Positions 54,598-64,000 of a stretch of DNA of 64,000 nt are shown in pieces. The notes under the pieces were generated by a model. That model ran no database searches. It saw only the letters and a program-made list of their open reading frames with translations, and had not been told where the DNA came from. The stretch comes from Evernia prunastri. Lineage: Eukaryota; Ascomycota; Lecanoromycetes; Lecanorales; Parmeliaceae. Position 1 is the stretch's first letter. Every line of letters begins with the position of its first letter. The stretch covers positions 62,001-126,000 of the forward strand of contig NKYR01000001.1 of assembly GCA_003184365.1 (NCBI GenBank), written 5' to 3'. The translations under genes were made by a program, and so were the position numbers.

Positions 54598-57500
54598 ATG
54601 ACCGCTCAGTTACTCACCTCAGAATTGTCAACCCTAATACAGGAATCCAAGAGAAAGAATCCAGACTTAAGGGCGGCAAGTTGATAATGTCTTTGGTGAC
54701 GGTGCTATTGTGACTGACATGCTAGACAGGCCGCTGAGAAGTCACTGAATGATCTCAAGGCTCTCCCAAGAACGTCCGAAGCTCAAATAGCAGCAGGTGT
54801 GTCTAGGTTCATGAGCTGACAGGAAGAGACTAACTTTGGAAGAGATCTGAAATGTCGGCCAGCGTTCGTGAAACCGTTTCTGCTCGCCTGCAGTACTCGC
54901 AACCCAAAATTTGCAGGTACTGCCGCTGTCTGCCTGCAGCGCATAGTGGTTGCCAATGCACTGCCCAAGGAAACCCTCGCTGAGGTCCTAGGAGCATTTC
55001 GAGAATGTTCGACCCTAGGTGAGATCCACGAGGTTGAATCCATGGCGTCACTTATCGACCCTCCACAGCGCTTGATATCCAGCTCAAGGTGCTGCAGGCG
55101 CTTCCATCCTTGCTGCAGAACTATGCTAGCAGCCTACGTGGGCAGCTTCTTGTGGCTGCTTTTCAGGTTTGCTTTCTTCTGTACAGTAGCAGAACTGCTG
55201 TTGTGTCGAACACGGCAGCGGCCGCCATACAGCAACTCGTGAGCTCTACTCTGGAGAAAGGTGCGGTAGAGAATGGTAAATAATAGTCGTGTGCCCGTGT
55301 ACTATAAACGCTCATACTACATAGATGAGCAATTAGAGCATGAGCCCTCTGTCGAGGTTCCGATTGGAGATGGCACGGCATCAATCTACGGGACAACAGT
55401 TGACGCCTATCGTGTACGTTTATAACATGCCTTGAGAGCTTTCTTCTGATCTGGTTTTCTAGCTCATCGACGACATCTGTCTCTTGACTGATGGACAAAA
55501 GCCAAAATTTCTCCCTGCGGTAACTCTTATTCAGAATTACGGCCTGGAATTACTGGAATCTATGCTTGTAAATCATGCTGACACTGTCATGGCTCATCCA
55601 GAGCAGATCCACGTTTTACGTCTCCGGTTGATGCCATTGATTGTCAGGATTCTGTCAGAAAAATCAAGCTTTTCGAGCACAGTTCGCACGATGCGACTTC
55701 TTCGATTGATCGTTAGTCGGCTGCTGTTTGCACTTGCACCTGAATGCGAGATGGTCCTGAGTCTATTAAACCATATGCTCGACCCGGACGCTGCCGTTCT
55801 TTGGAAGCGAGTTCTTTGTCTCGAAGTCTTTCGTGGAATCCATTCAGACCCTACGCTGGTTAGGAGCATATACGCTCACTATGATGAAGCAGAGGAGCAA
55901 AGGAACATCATCCGTGATCATTTGGGAAGCCTTGTACGACTGGCTTCCGAAAAGCCTGCTATCATTGGACTTGGTCAACAGTCATCAGTGCCTGTCTCGG
56001 CTACGCAAGATAACAGTTCAGACGAACAAGCCGCTATCCAGGCTGGCGGACTGATAGGCATTGGCGCTATTCCCATAGAAAACAACATCAACAAACCTGG
56101 TATAAGTTCTCAATGGAGTACTATCAGAATACCGTGCATTGATCAGCTTGATAAGTCAGAACCCCCGACGTTACCCGCAACGTATATATACAGTCTTGCA
56201 TTGACTTGTATCACCTCATTTTCTGAAGGTCTCGCACGATTTCTGCTACCGTTTACCGTGCCCACAGAGAATAAGGCGAAACGGAAACAGCCTAATTCGA
56301 AGGACGCTGCAGCCGAAAGCAAGGCCGAAAGAACACAGTCCTTCGGGGGCTGCAGAATGCCTGTCAATCCACTTACCCTCAAGGAGCATGTTTTGTATAC
56401 TCAGATCTCGACCTCAGGACATATGGTTGAGCACTGCTGGCCTGCACTTCTTGCGGCCTCCTCTACTTATCTCAATGCGACCTTGGATTCTGATAACTAT
56501 CATGCGCTAATCCGATCTTTCCAAAAATTTACTCAAATCGCGGGTCTTCTTGATCTCGCGACTCCTAGGGATGCATTCTTGACAACTCTTGGTAAAAGCG
56601 CGGTGCCATTGATGAATACCACTGTAGCATCTGCGCAGGCCAACGGACAAGAGATTGGACCTCTAGTAAGCGAACTGACCGACAGTGATCGTGACTCAAG
56701 CCCAGCGCCGACGAACAAACAACGCCAGCCTCGGAAGTCTATGGACTTGTCATTGCCAACATTGAATACCCGGCATCTCCTCTGTTTGAGAGCTCTCCTG
56801 CATTTAGGAATTGCTTTGGGCCCGGTGTTGCAGCAATCCTGGACCATTGTTCTCGAGACCCTTTTGCAGGCAGACCTAACAATCTCTCTTGCAGCGTCAG
56901 GGTACCGGAAAAAGAGCCGACGATCAACAGGTGCACTAGAAAAGGATCCTGCTTCAGATATTGGAGACGGCGCCGACGACTTGAGACTAGAGATCACGGC
57001 CGCTGAGACTGCTGCATCCAGACTGTTTGAGAGCACGGCTGACCTACCAAATGAAGCTTTCACGGAATTCCTGATATGTATCTGCTCTCTACTTCCAGTT
57101 GGCGATGGTTCATCTGAGGTAGGACCAATCGATGGCTTGCACAACACGAGACCTGCGGCACGGAAGCACCAGAAAGTACGCAGCGTATCTGGCGTTACGA
57201 TGGACGCAAATGTGGCAGGCCACAGCAGTGGTTTCGTCCTCGACAAGATCGATGATGCAATCCAAAGTAATGTTGTGCGAATGCTTCAACCCGAGACGAC
57301 GGAGACGGGTTGGGACCTGCTTTTGGAGAAGCTTACTGGTGTCATAACGAGTGTTACCTTACCCTCTGACGTTCGCACCAAAGCAGCGAAAGCCTTGGAC
57401 GACTTGGTTGTGGTTGTGGCAGTCTCTGAAGAGGAATTATCTACGGAAGAGCGTGATGCTGTCAGAGGCAGAAGCCTGAAAGCCTTGGCGAACGAAGTCT

Positions 57501-59956
57501 CATGCCTTAACGTTTCCGGGTCGCAGAGCACAAGGAACTCTCAAAGCTGCGAAATTGAGATACACCGACTTTCAATGGAAGCTTTGCGATCAATCCTCGA
57601 GCATTGTGGTGATTCGCTCGTAATTGGATGGACCAGCGTTCTTACAATTATCAATAGCATCTTCACCACAGCAAGCGACTATACGACTGATGCAACTTCG
57701 CCTCGTCCTCGATCGCAAAAGATCGTATCCTCTGCGTTTGGGTCATTACAGCTGATTTGCTCCGACTTTCTCAGCTCTGTTCCGCCTTCGCATATTCTGT
57801 CCCTCATAGACACCCTTCATTCTTTTAGCGCTCAAGATCAGGACTTGAACATCTCCCTTACTGTGAGTTTTCAGTCAGCAATATGAACCTCGCCTATCAC
57901 TGATGATAACAACAGACAGCCACGTTCTTTCGTAATATTTCAGACTTTTTACAACGGGATGGTGGAGGAATGGACTTTAACTTCCTAGACACTCATCATC
58001 CCACTGAAGCCGATTTGAAGCATTGGGCAAAAGCTCAGAATGATGAAAAGTCAACCCAAGCGTTGTGGTTATATCTTTTGCTACGTTTAATGCTATTGTC
58101 CCTTGATAGCAGGCTCGAAGTTCGCCACAGTAAGTGAATAGAAGATGATGCCGCACGTTGTCAGTTGATAACAGAACAATATAGGTGCCTTGCATACACT
58201 ATTTCGAATCTTCGACGCATACAGTGATCAATTGCCAGCCGAAGCAGCACATATATGTTTTAATGTCATCCTAGTGAAATTGCTTGAATCAAATGAGCTG
58301 CGACGGCTGGCGTTGAAGACTCCTTCGCAGTCTAATTTGATTGAGGACTTGACAGACAGCTGGAACGAGACCGCGATCGTTGAAATTGAAGGCCTATCAG
58401 GTCTGTTGGCTCCATGGTTGGATACTTACAGGGGCAACGAGTCACTAGCTCCAATGTTTCAAGAATTCTTTGGGCAACTGATCGGATGCCTGAAACGGCA
58501 GTCACTGACGGTCAGCAACGCTGTCTTCACTGGACTGAGCAAGACTCTTGCTGAGATTGAGGGTTCCGAAAGCCTGTGGAAATCTCTATCGGTCAGAACA
58601 TGGCAATTGTGGAAGGATGGTAATCCCGCTTCTCATGTCGATGATTCCAAAAGGAGGAACGGCAACCAGGACACCCTCATGGCCTACATACGTTGCCTGG
58701 GGCAGCTTATACGCCTGATAGGACGAGACCTAAACCTTGAACAGACTCACGTGATCTTGTTGCAACTGCGAGCCTGCGTCGTTGAGTCGAACGCTGCAGC
58801 CTACAGCACAGATGTTGATCGTATGACGCCTGTGCAAGGACTGGTATTAGATATTCTAAAGTCGATAAATACTAGCACTCCAGAGCTGGTGCCAGAGCTC
58901 GTCGGAGCTATTGACGGCTTTGTGACTCTAGCTTACGGACAGCAAGACCGACCCTCTGGGAAAGACCAAACGTATATTGCTTTATCGAAAGCTGCGATGG
59001 ATCTTCTAGAATCTTACATCGATAAGCACACCACAAGACCTGATGTTGATACTACAAAACTAGTTACTGGGACATGTTCTGCCCTCGCGGTACCACTACA
59101 TCTCAAGTACAGATGGCAAACCGAAGGGAAAGAGCCATCACCATGGCGAAAGGCTACAACGACGGCAGTCGCGATACTAGAGGTTTCCATGTCTTCTATT
59201 GCCTCCCAAGACAGCAAGGAATCCAATTCGCCGTTTTGGGAAGTGGTCGTTAGAATCAATGACGGTATCGTGGCGGCTGACTGTGATGCATGCACCCGCT
59301 GGCAAGAGATTCCTAGAGATCAAGTCTTTGACGTTGATGCTTTCATAAGGTTACAGAAGCTCATTATACCTGCTCTGGGGTCTTCGTCGATACCCGATGC
59401 AATACGACGGAAATACGCGGAGTCTATCTTTACGAGCTCGATCATACATGAGCCGCATCCCGATGACCTTGCCAGGCCAGATCAGGAGCTTCTTGATGGC
59501 CTACGAAGCACACACATTGGCCGAGTCCAAGAACTTCCACCTTCGCCTCGATCTAAGCTTAGCTACATGCTCCTCGATGAGCTCTTCGGTCTCGTCGCCG
59601 TTCATGATGGCTCACCAGAGCGCGTACGACTAGCACAAGCGGCCGCTCCATACCTGATCCTACGTGCAGGCCTCACACTCAAAGCGTATATCATGGATCA
59701 TCCACTGCGAGGGCGTATGCCACAGCCATGGACTCAAAAGAGGGAATTGCTACACCTCCTACGTAAGTTGATCGATTTGGACTCAGAACCGAAAGCTATA
59801 CCTGCTGCGCCTGGTGTCACTTCGGAACACAAGAAGCACTTGCATAGACTGTATCCATTGGTGACGAAAGCCCTCAAGGCTGCTTGGAGGGACGAGGAAA
59901 TGACAAACGCGTTGAGAGAGGTATTAGACGCTGTGGGAGATGACTTTGGGCTCTGA
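54598..59956 (+). CDS. mon2: Mon2, large HEAT-repeat scaffold of Golgi/endosome traffic
   Basis: Eight exons (54598-54675, 54730-54796, 54845-55018, 55069-55275, 55325-55413, 55463-57862, 57916-58129, 58185-59956) join in frame to 1666 residues. The N-terminus matches Mon2 closely: LIQESKRKNPDLR, AAEKSLNDLKALPRTSEAQ, FVKPFLLACSTRNPKFAG, LQRIVVANALP, and LDIQLKVLQALPSLLQNYAS. HEAT-like helices fill the rest (LLESMLVNHADTVMAHPEQI, SALHTLFRIFDAYSDQL). Mon2 is related to the large Arf-GEFs but has no Sec7 domain. With Dop1 and Neo1 it acts on the trans-Golgi and endosomes. Intron 1 must use a GC donor (GCAAGT, 54676) to keep the conserved frame; no GT donor does. Confidence 0.94.
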
Positions 59957-60105
59957 ACAAAGTTTAGTCATGTGTGAACGACAATGTTTCACGTATAGCC
60001 CATTTGCTTTGCATAGCACTACATTATCCGTTACAACATCACAAGAAGCGGAAACAGCGACTCGAGGCCAACCACGCCCCTACCTATAACCGTCTTCCGC
60101 CACGT

Positions 60106-60509
60106 TCACTTGAAGTCAACATGTCTGACAGTGCCATCTTCAGCCAAATGCACATTCAGCCTGTTCTCATCATCAGCTACACTGAACGCCCAGTAACCGC
60201 CGTACAAGTGCACCGACCTATCCGGATTGAAATCCTGCGTGACCATACTCCCATGCTCAATGACCCGATGCTCCTTGGGCAGATCCTGCTTCGCGAAGCT
60301 CTAAACCTTCCCGTCAGCTTCACCCCAGCCACCACAGCCACAGACCAAACAAAGCGAAAAAGAATGGAGAAATTGCAAAAAAAGCGAACCGTAGTGTCGG
60401 ACGAGCTATCGGTGAGCTTCTTCCCTACGAGCTTGTTCATCCAGTCTTCTTGCTGGTTGCCATTGTTGGAGCCGCCTGAACTCATGAGACCGGGGACAAC
60501 GAGGGGCAT
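60106..60509 (-). CDS. I78-family peptidase inhibitor
   Basis: Exons 60509-60390, 60300-60218 and 60160-60106 join in frame to 85 residues. The N-terminus is Gly/Ser/Asn-rich (GLMSSGGSNNGNQQEDWMNK), then LVGKKLTDSSSDTTS. Exon 2 encodes FAKQDLPKEHRVIEHGSMVT and QDFNPDR, and exon 3 LNVHLAEDGTVRHVDFK. The RVIEHGSMVTQDFNPDRLNV block is the core of the I78 family of small subtilisin-type proteinase inhibitors. No signal peptide is visible, so it may act on a vacuolar or cytosolic proteinase. A longer frame on the plus strand (59974-60618) covers the same DNA but shows no features. MON2 ends 149 bp away, in convergent orientation. Confidence 0.87.
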
Positions 60510-60843
60510 GGTGGCTTTGCTGGAGTTGACGTGTACTGAATGGAAGGTGATGAATGGTTTTCTATTCCGAGACTTGTTCAGCAGGTGTTTATTTGCTGGT
60601 TCGTACTCTAATAGATGAACAATGTTGTTTACACCAGGCGGCAGCCTTGAGAGGCTGTGTCATATTCGTAAGCCACACTCCGCCCCGCCAAATGACGTTG
60701 CCAAGCCCAGGGTCCGAGGGGTCAATCCCTTGATAAAGTATTTATCTCCGGCCCCCTCCACCACGCTCCTTGATACCATACTCCCCACCATCCACCATCA
60801 CCTTCGCCTTCATATTCACATCCACCCCTCTGACCGCTCCAAA
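60510..60843. promoter_or_regulatory. Divergent promoter of the I78 inhibitor and the 60844 gene
   Basis: A TA-rich word (GATAAAGTATTTATC, near 60732-60746) and a CT-rich leader precede the plus-strand start. Nothing coding is seen. Confidence 0.45.
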
Positions 60844-62793
60844 ATGTCCTCTCATGACTACATCGATCAAGACGCCCGTTACGCCCAACAATTACAGGCC
60901 GAAGAAGACGCTCGCGGTGCCGCTGAAGGACGGCCTGCTACGGACTACCCGCAGCACGGAAACGCGTCTCCTCAGCCGGCGGGCCAGCAGAGTGGCTATC
61001 AGATCGGCGCCGGGGCACCGGTGAATCAGCAGTTTCTGGGTGTGGATCAGACACCGGGGGTGCAGCAGGGACAGCATTCCTCTGCTGGACAGGGGCAGGG
61101 CTACGCAGCTCCACCTCAGCATGTGCAGGCCTCTGGAATGTCTGGACAGGAGTCCCAGGGTTATTACCCACCACCGCCGCAGCAGCAGCATTCTCCAGCC
61201 GGACAGGGACAGGGTCACGGTTATGCTCCACCACCACCACAGCAGCAGTCTGCGACTAGGAGTGGTCAAGGTTACGCCCCTCCACCTCAGCATGCATCTG
61301 CCTCGGGCATACCTGGACAAGATTCTCAAGGGTATTACCCACCACCACCTCAGGGCCAGCACGTGCCAAGTTCCGGAGCGCACGGGCAAGACCCAATACC
61401 TTCCCATCAGATGCAGGCTTTGGGGATATCCGGAAAACAGACTCAGGAATACTACCCACCACCGCCAACTCAGGGGCAGCACACGCAAGCTTCCAGTATA
61501 CCCGGGCAGTCCTCTGAGGAGTACTATCCGCCGCCACCAACTCAGGGGCAGCACACGCAGGCTTCTAATATACCCGGGCAATCCTCCCAAGAATACTACC
61601 CACCACCGCCTCAGCAAGCTCACGCTCCAGCCGGGGTTGGCCTTTCCGGTCAAAGTTTGAGCACCGGCTTCCAACCTCCGTTGCCCCCTCGAAGACCAAG
61701 TGCCCAAAGCGTGAACTTCGGCGACGATGATCCTTCAAGCCCCATCCACTATACCCGTGATCCTCACAAGCTGGTCGCCTACCTCGTCCCCTTCCCAAAG
61801 CCTACAATCAAGGGCGTTACGCCCTCGTCGATTCCAGACCGCTTCCTCATCTACACGCCTCCCCCACCACCTCTCTCAGCACCTGCTGAGGGTGAGAAGG
61901 AGGACAAACTGCACAAGGTGCAACGCAAATGGCAAAATGAAGTTCGGGCGGCTAAGACTAGTGATGCCAAGACTGCAAGTTGGAAAGGCGTCAAGAGCAA
62001 GGCTACCAAGGGCATCAGTTGGGCCATTGGGAAAACGACGAGCTCGAATCTTGACTTCGTGAATCGCATCCCCGGAGCGAAGTCAGACTCACACGATAAA
62101 CATTCGGAAGACGGTGTCAACGAAAGCGATACCACACACAAGACCGTTGGTCTGGAAGAGATGGTTTTAATCTACCCTTCTTCCTATGCCGCTCCTCCGG
62201 ACCAAGTCAAGGCGGAATTCATCAACACAATGATGAGGACCAAGTCCAAAGCTCAACGCGACTCCATCATAGCCACCGGCCTTCTCCCTGTCTCAGGTGC
62301 TATTGACGTTTTGGCAACAGTTGTGTGGCCATTCGGTGGACTGTTGGAAATCGACGGTGTCTGGGCTTACTCGTCCATCCGAGGTGCCAAGACTGCCCGC
62401 TCGGTCACCAAGCGCTTGACCTCTTCCACTCAATCCGGTAACGCACACGCTCAAACCGAAGAGCAAGAGATGGCAGGCGACAAACTCCGCCTCACCTTTA
62501 CGCAATCGCCGCGTCTCGAGGTGCTCAACCGCTATCTTATGACTAGATGCCGAGACTACGACCACAGACACTTCCCGAGCACAGAGGTGGCGCCTACGGA
62601 GTCGGAGGTATTGGCGGCGATTGGATGGGCGCCGAGTCAGACTGGTGGTACGGAGAAGAATTGGGAAGACGAACAATGGGAGACTGAGGAGGTGAAGGAG
62701 GACATGAGGAATACGCTAGGAAAGGCGTCGAAGGAATGGGATAAATGGTGCAATGCATTTGCTAAGGACCCTAATAAGGCGTTGAAAAAGTAG
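60844..62793 (+). CDS. Pro/Gln/Tyr-repeat protein with a conserved fungal C-terminal domain
   Basis: One exon gives 649 residues from the ATG at 60844; the frame is open further upstream but with no good start. The N-terminus YIDQDARYAQQLQAEEDAR resembles a ubiquitin-binding helix. Residues about 45-280 are tandem repeats such as GYYPPPPQ, GQGYAPPPQH and QASxIPGQ, which should be disordered. After LPPRRPSAQSV comes a folded part: YTRDPHKLVAYLVPFPKPTI, IPDRFLIYTPP, WAIGKTTSSNLDFVNRIP, EEMVLIYPSSYA, FINTMMRTKSKAQRDSIIA, then a hydrophobic stretch (GLLPVSGAIDVLATVVWPFG). It ends with a charged helix. I know this C-terminal layout only as an uncharacterised fungal domain. Two hydrophobic segments (DVLATVVWPFGGLLEI) could sit on a membrane. 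Function unknown. Confidence 0.78.
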   Translation: MSSHDYIDQDARYAQQLQAEEDARGAAEGRPATDYPQHGNASPQPAGQQSGYQIGAGAPVNQQFLGVDQTPGVQQGQHSSAGQGQGYAAPPQHVQASGMSGQESQGYYPPPPQQQHSPAGQGQGHGYAPPPPQQQSATRSGQGYAPPPQHASASGIPGQDSQGYYPPPPQGQHVPSSGAHGQDPIPSHQMQALGISGKQTQEYYPPPPTQGQHTQASSIPGQSSEEYYPPPPTQGQHTQASNIPGQSSQEYYPPPPQQAHAPAGVGLSGQSLSTGFQPPLPPRRPSAQSVNFGDDDPSSPIHYTRDPHKLVAYLVPFPKPTIKGVTPSSIPDRFLIYTPPPPPLSAPAEGEKEDKLHKVQRKWQNEVRAAKTSDAKTASWKGVKSKATKGISWAIGKTTSSNLDFVNRIPGAKSDSHDKHSEDGVNESDTTHKTVGLEEMVLIYPSSYAAPPDQVKAEFINTMMRTKSKAQRDSIIATGLLPVSGAIDVLATVVWPFGGLLEIDGVWAYSSIRGAKTARSVTKRLTSSTQSGNAHAQTEEQEMAGDKLRLTFTQSPRLEVLNRYLMTRCRDYDHRHFPSTEVAPTESEVLAAIGWAPSQTGGTEKNWEDEQWETEEVKEDMRNTLGKASKEWDKWCNAFAKDPNKALKK

Positions 62794-63390
62794 GGATGGG
62801 AATGGAAACAGTAAGAGAACATAGTTATGATAATAGTAGTACTATAGTACCTGTACCTTTGAAAAGTGATGATAGAGCGAGGACGACACCAATAATCCAT
62901 TCCACTTGGCCGCTTGTTGCTTAACCCGTTGTTGGTGCCCTCGCTCTACCAAGCACCCTATCTCACTTCTCGAACGCACAAGATACCTAGGGTGTGGTCT
63001 TTCACACGGGACCAACAGCAACATTGGTACTTTCCAACAGGATTGCAGCAGTATATCATCTCAACATTGTGCACCTGATCATTCATACGCTTTTTCCCCG
63101 AAACAAGTGCCAATCGGTACGCTCTTCCCCTAGCAATCCCTCTCCTACTCGAAACCCAAGTACATAGATATCGTCCCCAGGAAACGCCGATACCCGCTGG
63201 TCCACAACCTTCAAGATGTCCGCAAACGGAAGAAGGAAAAAAGTGCCGGAGACCGACCGGACGGGCTACGACTTGGCCGGATTTCACTCTGACGCGCGTT
63301 CGGAGGGGGTTGTACCGGCCGTTGCTTCTTGGCCAGGCGTGGCTAGGGGCAAAGGTTATCACCAACCGCCGTGCGGTGATGGGTCGATGG
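62794..63390. other. Convergent intergenic region
   Basis: No gene is recognised. Frames on both strands are short and lack features. Confidence 0.5.
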
Positions 63391-64000
63391 TCACCGGAAA
63401 ATTGCCCTCAATGGTAACGTTTCCTTGACAGAGGGCAATTGCAAGAATATGTCCTCCCAATCGTCATCCGCCCACGCGGACTCCATGCACCGTCCCGATC
63501 CCAGTCGCACCTCCGTAAGCCGCGAGAGGGCATCCGTATCTGAGGATGCGGCGATGCGTCGTACCACGTCCGGGATGCGGCTTGGGTCGCGGCTCACCCT
63601 CGAGAGCTCGAACGACCTCAGGTTGGGAAGGCGCATGATCATGAGAGCGATGATGGTCCCCTCGTCTCCGCTTTCGAGATCGTCGAGCCAATCTTCAAGC
63701 TCAGACCCCGGAACAAACGGAGAAGTCTCGACGGCGGCCTCGAAGAGGTCCGTAGACCAACCGGAGCCGAAGTCTATGTGGGGCCGGAATTTCAACGCGG
63801 GCCATGTAAAGATGCTGCACCTATCCCACTCGGATCGCCAGCCGTCGATGTAGATGCGCCGGACGTAGAGAGCGGCGCGGGGATTGAGCAGCATCCCCTC
63901 GAGCGCATGTCCCACCCTGGTGTCGGCATCCTCTTCGGAAACCGAGATGGACGAGAACTCCCGTTTCAGCTCGTTGTGCTCTCTTATATACGAGCTGCCC
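63391..64000 (-). CDS. F-box/LRR-like fungal protein, 5' end outside the window
   Basis: The frame is open from the right edge (SSYIREHNELKREFSSISVS) down to the stop at 63391, about 203 residues. It contains GMLLNPRAALYVRRIYIDGW, FEAAVETSPFVPGSELEDWL, then IIALMIMRLPNLRSFELSRV and VVRRIAASSDTDALSRLTEV. The alternation of LPNLRSFEL and LTEVRLG strands is like the degenerate leucine-rich part of fungal F-box proteins. The F-box itself would lie upstream, beyond the edge. The end may be a read-through of an intron, because VKETLPLRAIFR is not typical. Confidence 0.65.
   Translation of the reverse strand, partial: GSSYIREHNELKREFSSISVSEEDADTRVGHALEGMLLNPRAALYVRRIYIDGWRSEWDRCSIFTWPALKFRPHIDFGSGWSTDLFEAAVETSPFVPGSELEDWLDDLESGDEGTIIALMIMRLPNLRSFELSRVSRDPSRIPDVVRRIAASSDTDALSRLTEVRLGSGRCMESAWADDDWEDIFLQLPSVKETLPLRAIFR
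63400..63440. repeat. 10-bp inverted repeat near the end of the last gene
   Basis: AATTGCCCTC (63400-63409) and GAGGGCAATT (63431-63440) are exact reverse complements with a 21-base loop. They lie inside the last codons of the minus-strand gene, just before its stop. Confidence 0.6.

Noticed and set aside
59974..60618. Plus-strand frame of 214 residues
   Set aside because: No features; the opposite strand encodes a clear I78 inhibitor.
60892..61707. Minus-strand Arg/Trp/Leu-rich frame
   Set aside because: Antisense of the Pro/Gln repeats of the 60844 gene.

Overview
The window is nuclear DNA from a filamentous ascomycete (Pezizomycotina). The genes are monocistronic, sit on both strands and are broken by many short GT-AG introns (mostly 44-80 bp). 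They belong to typical fungal families: a PTH11-type receptor, a NACHT protein with a lipase-like N-terminus, F-box proteins, a MYND protein and mucin-like wall proteins. A Dothideomycete is my guess from the gene mix, but the sequence does not prove it. I saw no intact tRNA, rRNA, CRISPR array or complete transposon.

Layout. 0-10 kb: the 5' end of the co-chaperone gene SGT2 on the minus strand, a large secreted protein of four related cysteine-containing units, a probably decayed small secreted protein gene, and a ten-exon mucin-like gene. 10-18.5 kb: an F-box gene, an RWD-domain gene (Gir2/RWDD1 type), a small membrane protein whose reading frame overlaps the start of the uL4 chaperone gene ACL4, and a large FUSC-type transporter. 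19-25.3 kb: a fungal NLR-like gene (alpha/beta hydrolase plus NACHT) with a 25-bp palindrome just upstream, then a PTH11-like receptor in eight exons. 27-35 kb: an F-box-like protein, a sirtuin, and a protein that joins a protein-kinase N-lobe fragment to two retropepsin-like domains. 36-42.5 kb: four lineage-specific-looking genes, three of them secreted (one with three 42-residue repeats) and one ankyrin protein. 43-50 kb: a CorA-like channel, a frameshifted MYND gene and a large glycosylated membrane protein. 50.7-62.8 kb is a conserved housekeeping block: kynurenine formamidase, a Cup1-type LYR protein, the ubiquitin-conjugating variant MMS2, the Golgi/endosome scaffold MON2, an I78 peptidase inhibitor and a Pro/Gln-repeat protein. 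A 5'-truncated F-box/LRR-like gene runs off the right edge.

Exon structures were worked out by hand from GT/AG (one GC/AG) boundaries, reading-frame continuity and recognisable family motifs. Where every junction keeps frame and the protein matches a known family, confidence is high. Functions for the secreted, repeat-rich proteins are not known and none is claimed. The most unusual items are the kinase-fragment/tandem-retropepsin protein (32.1-35.0 kb), the NLR gene with its upstream palindrome, the modular mucin-like gene, and the overlapping pair at 13.4-14.9 kb.
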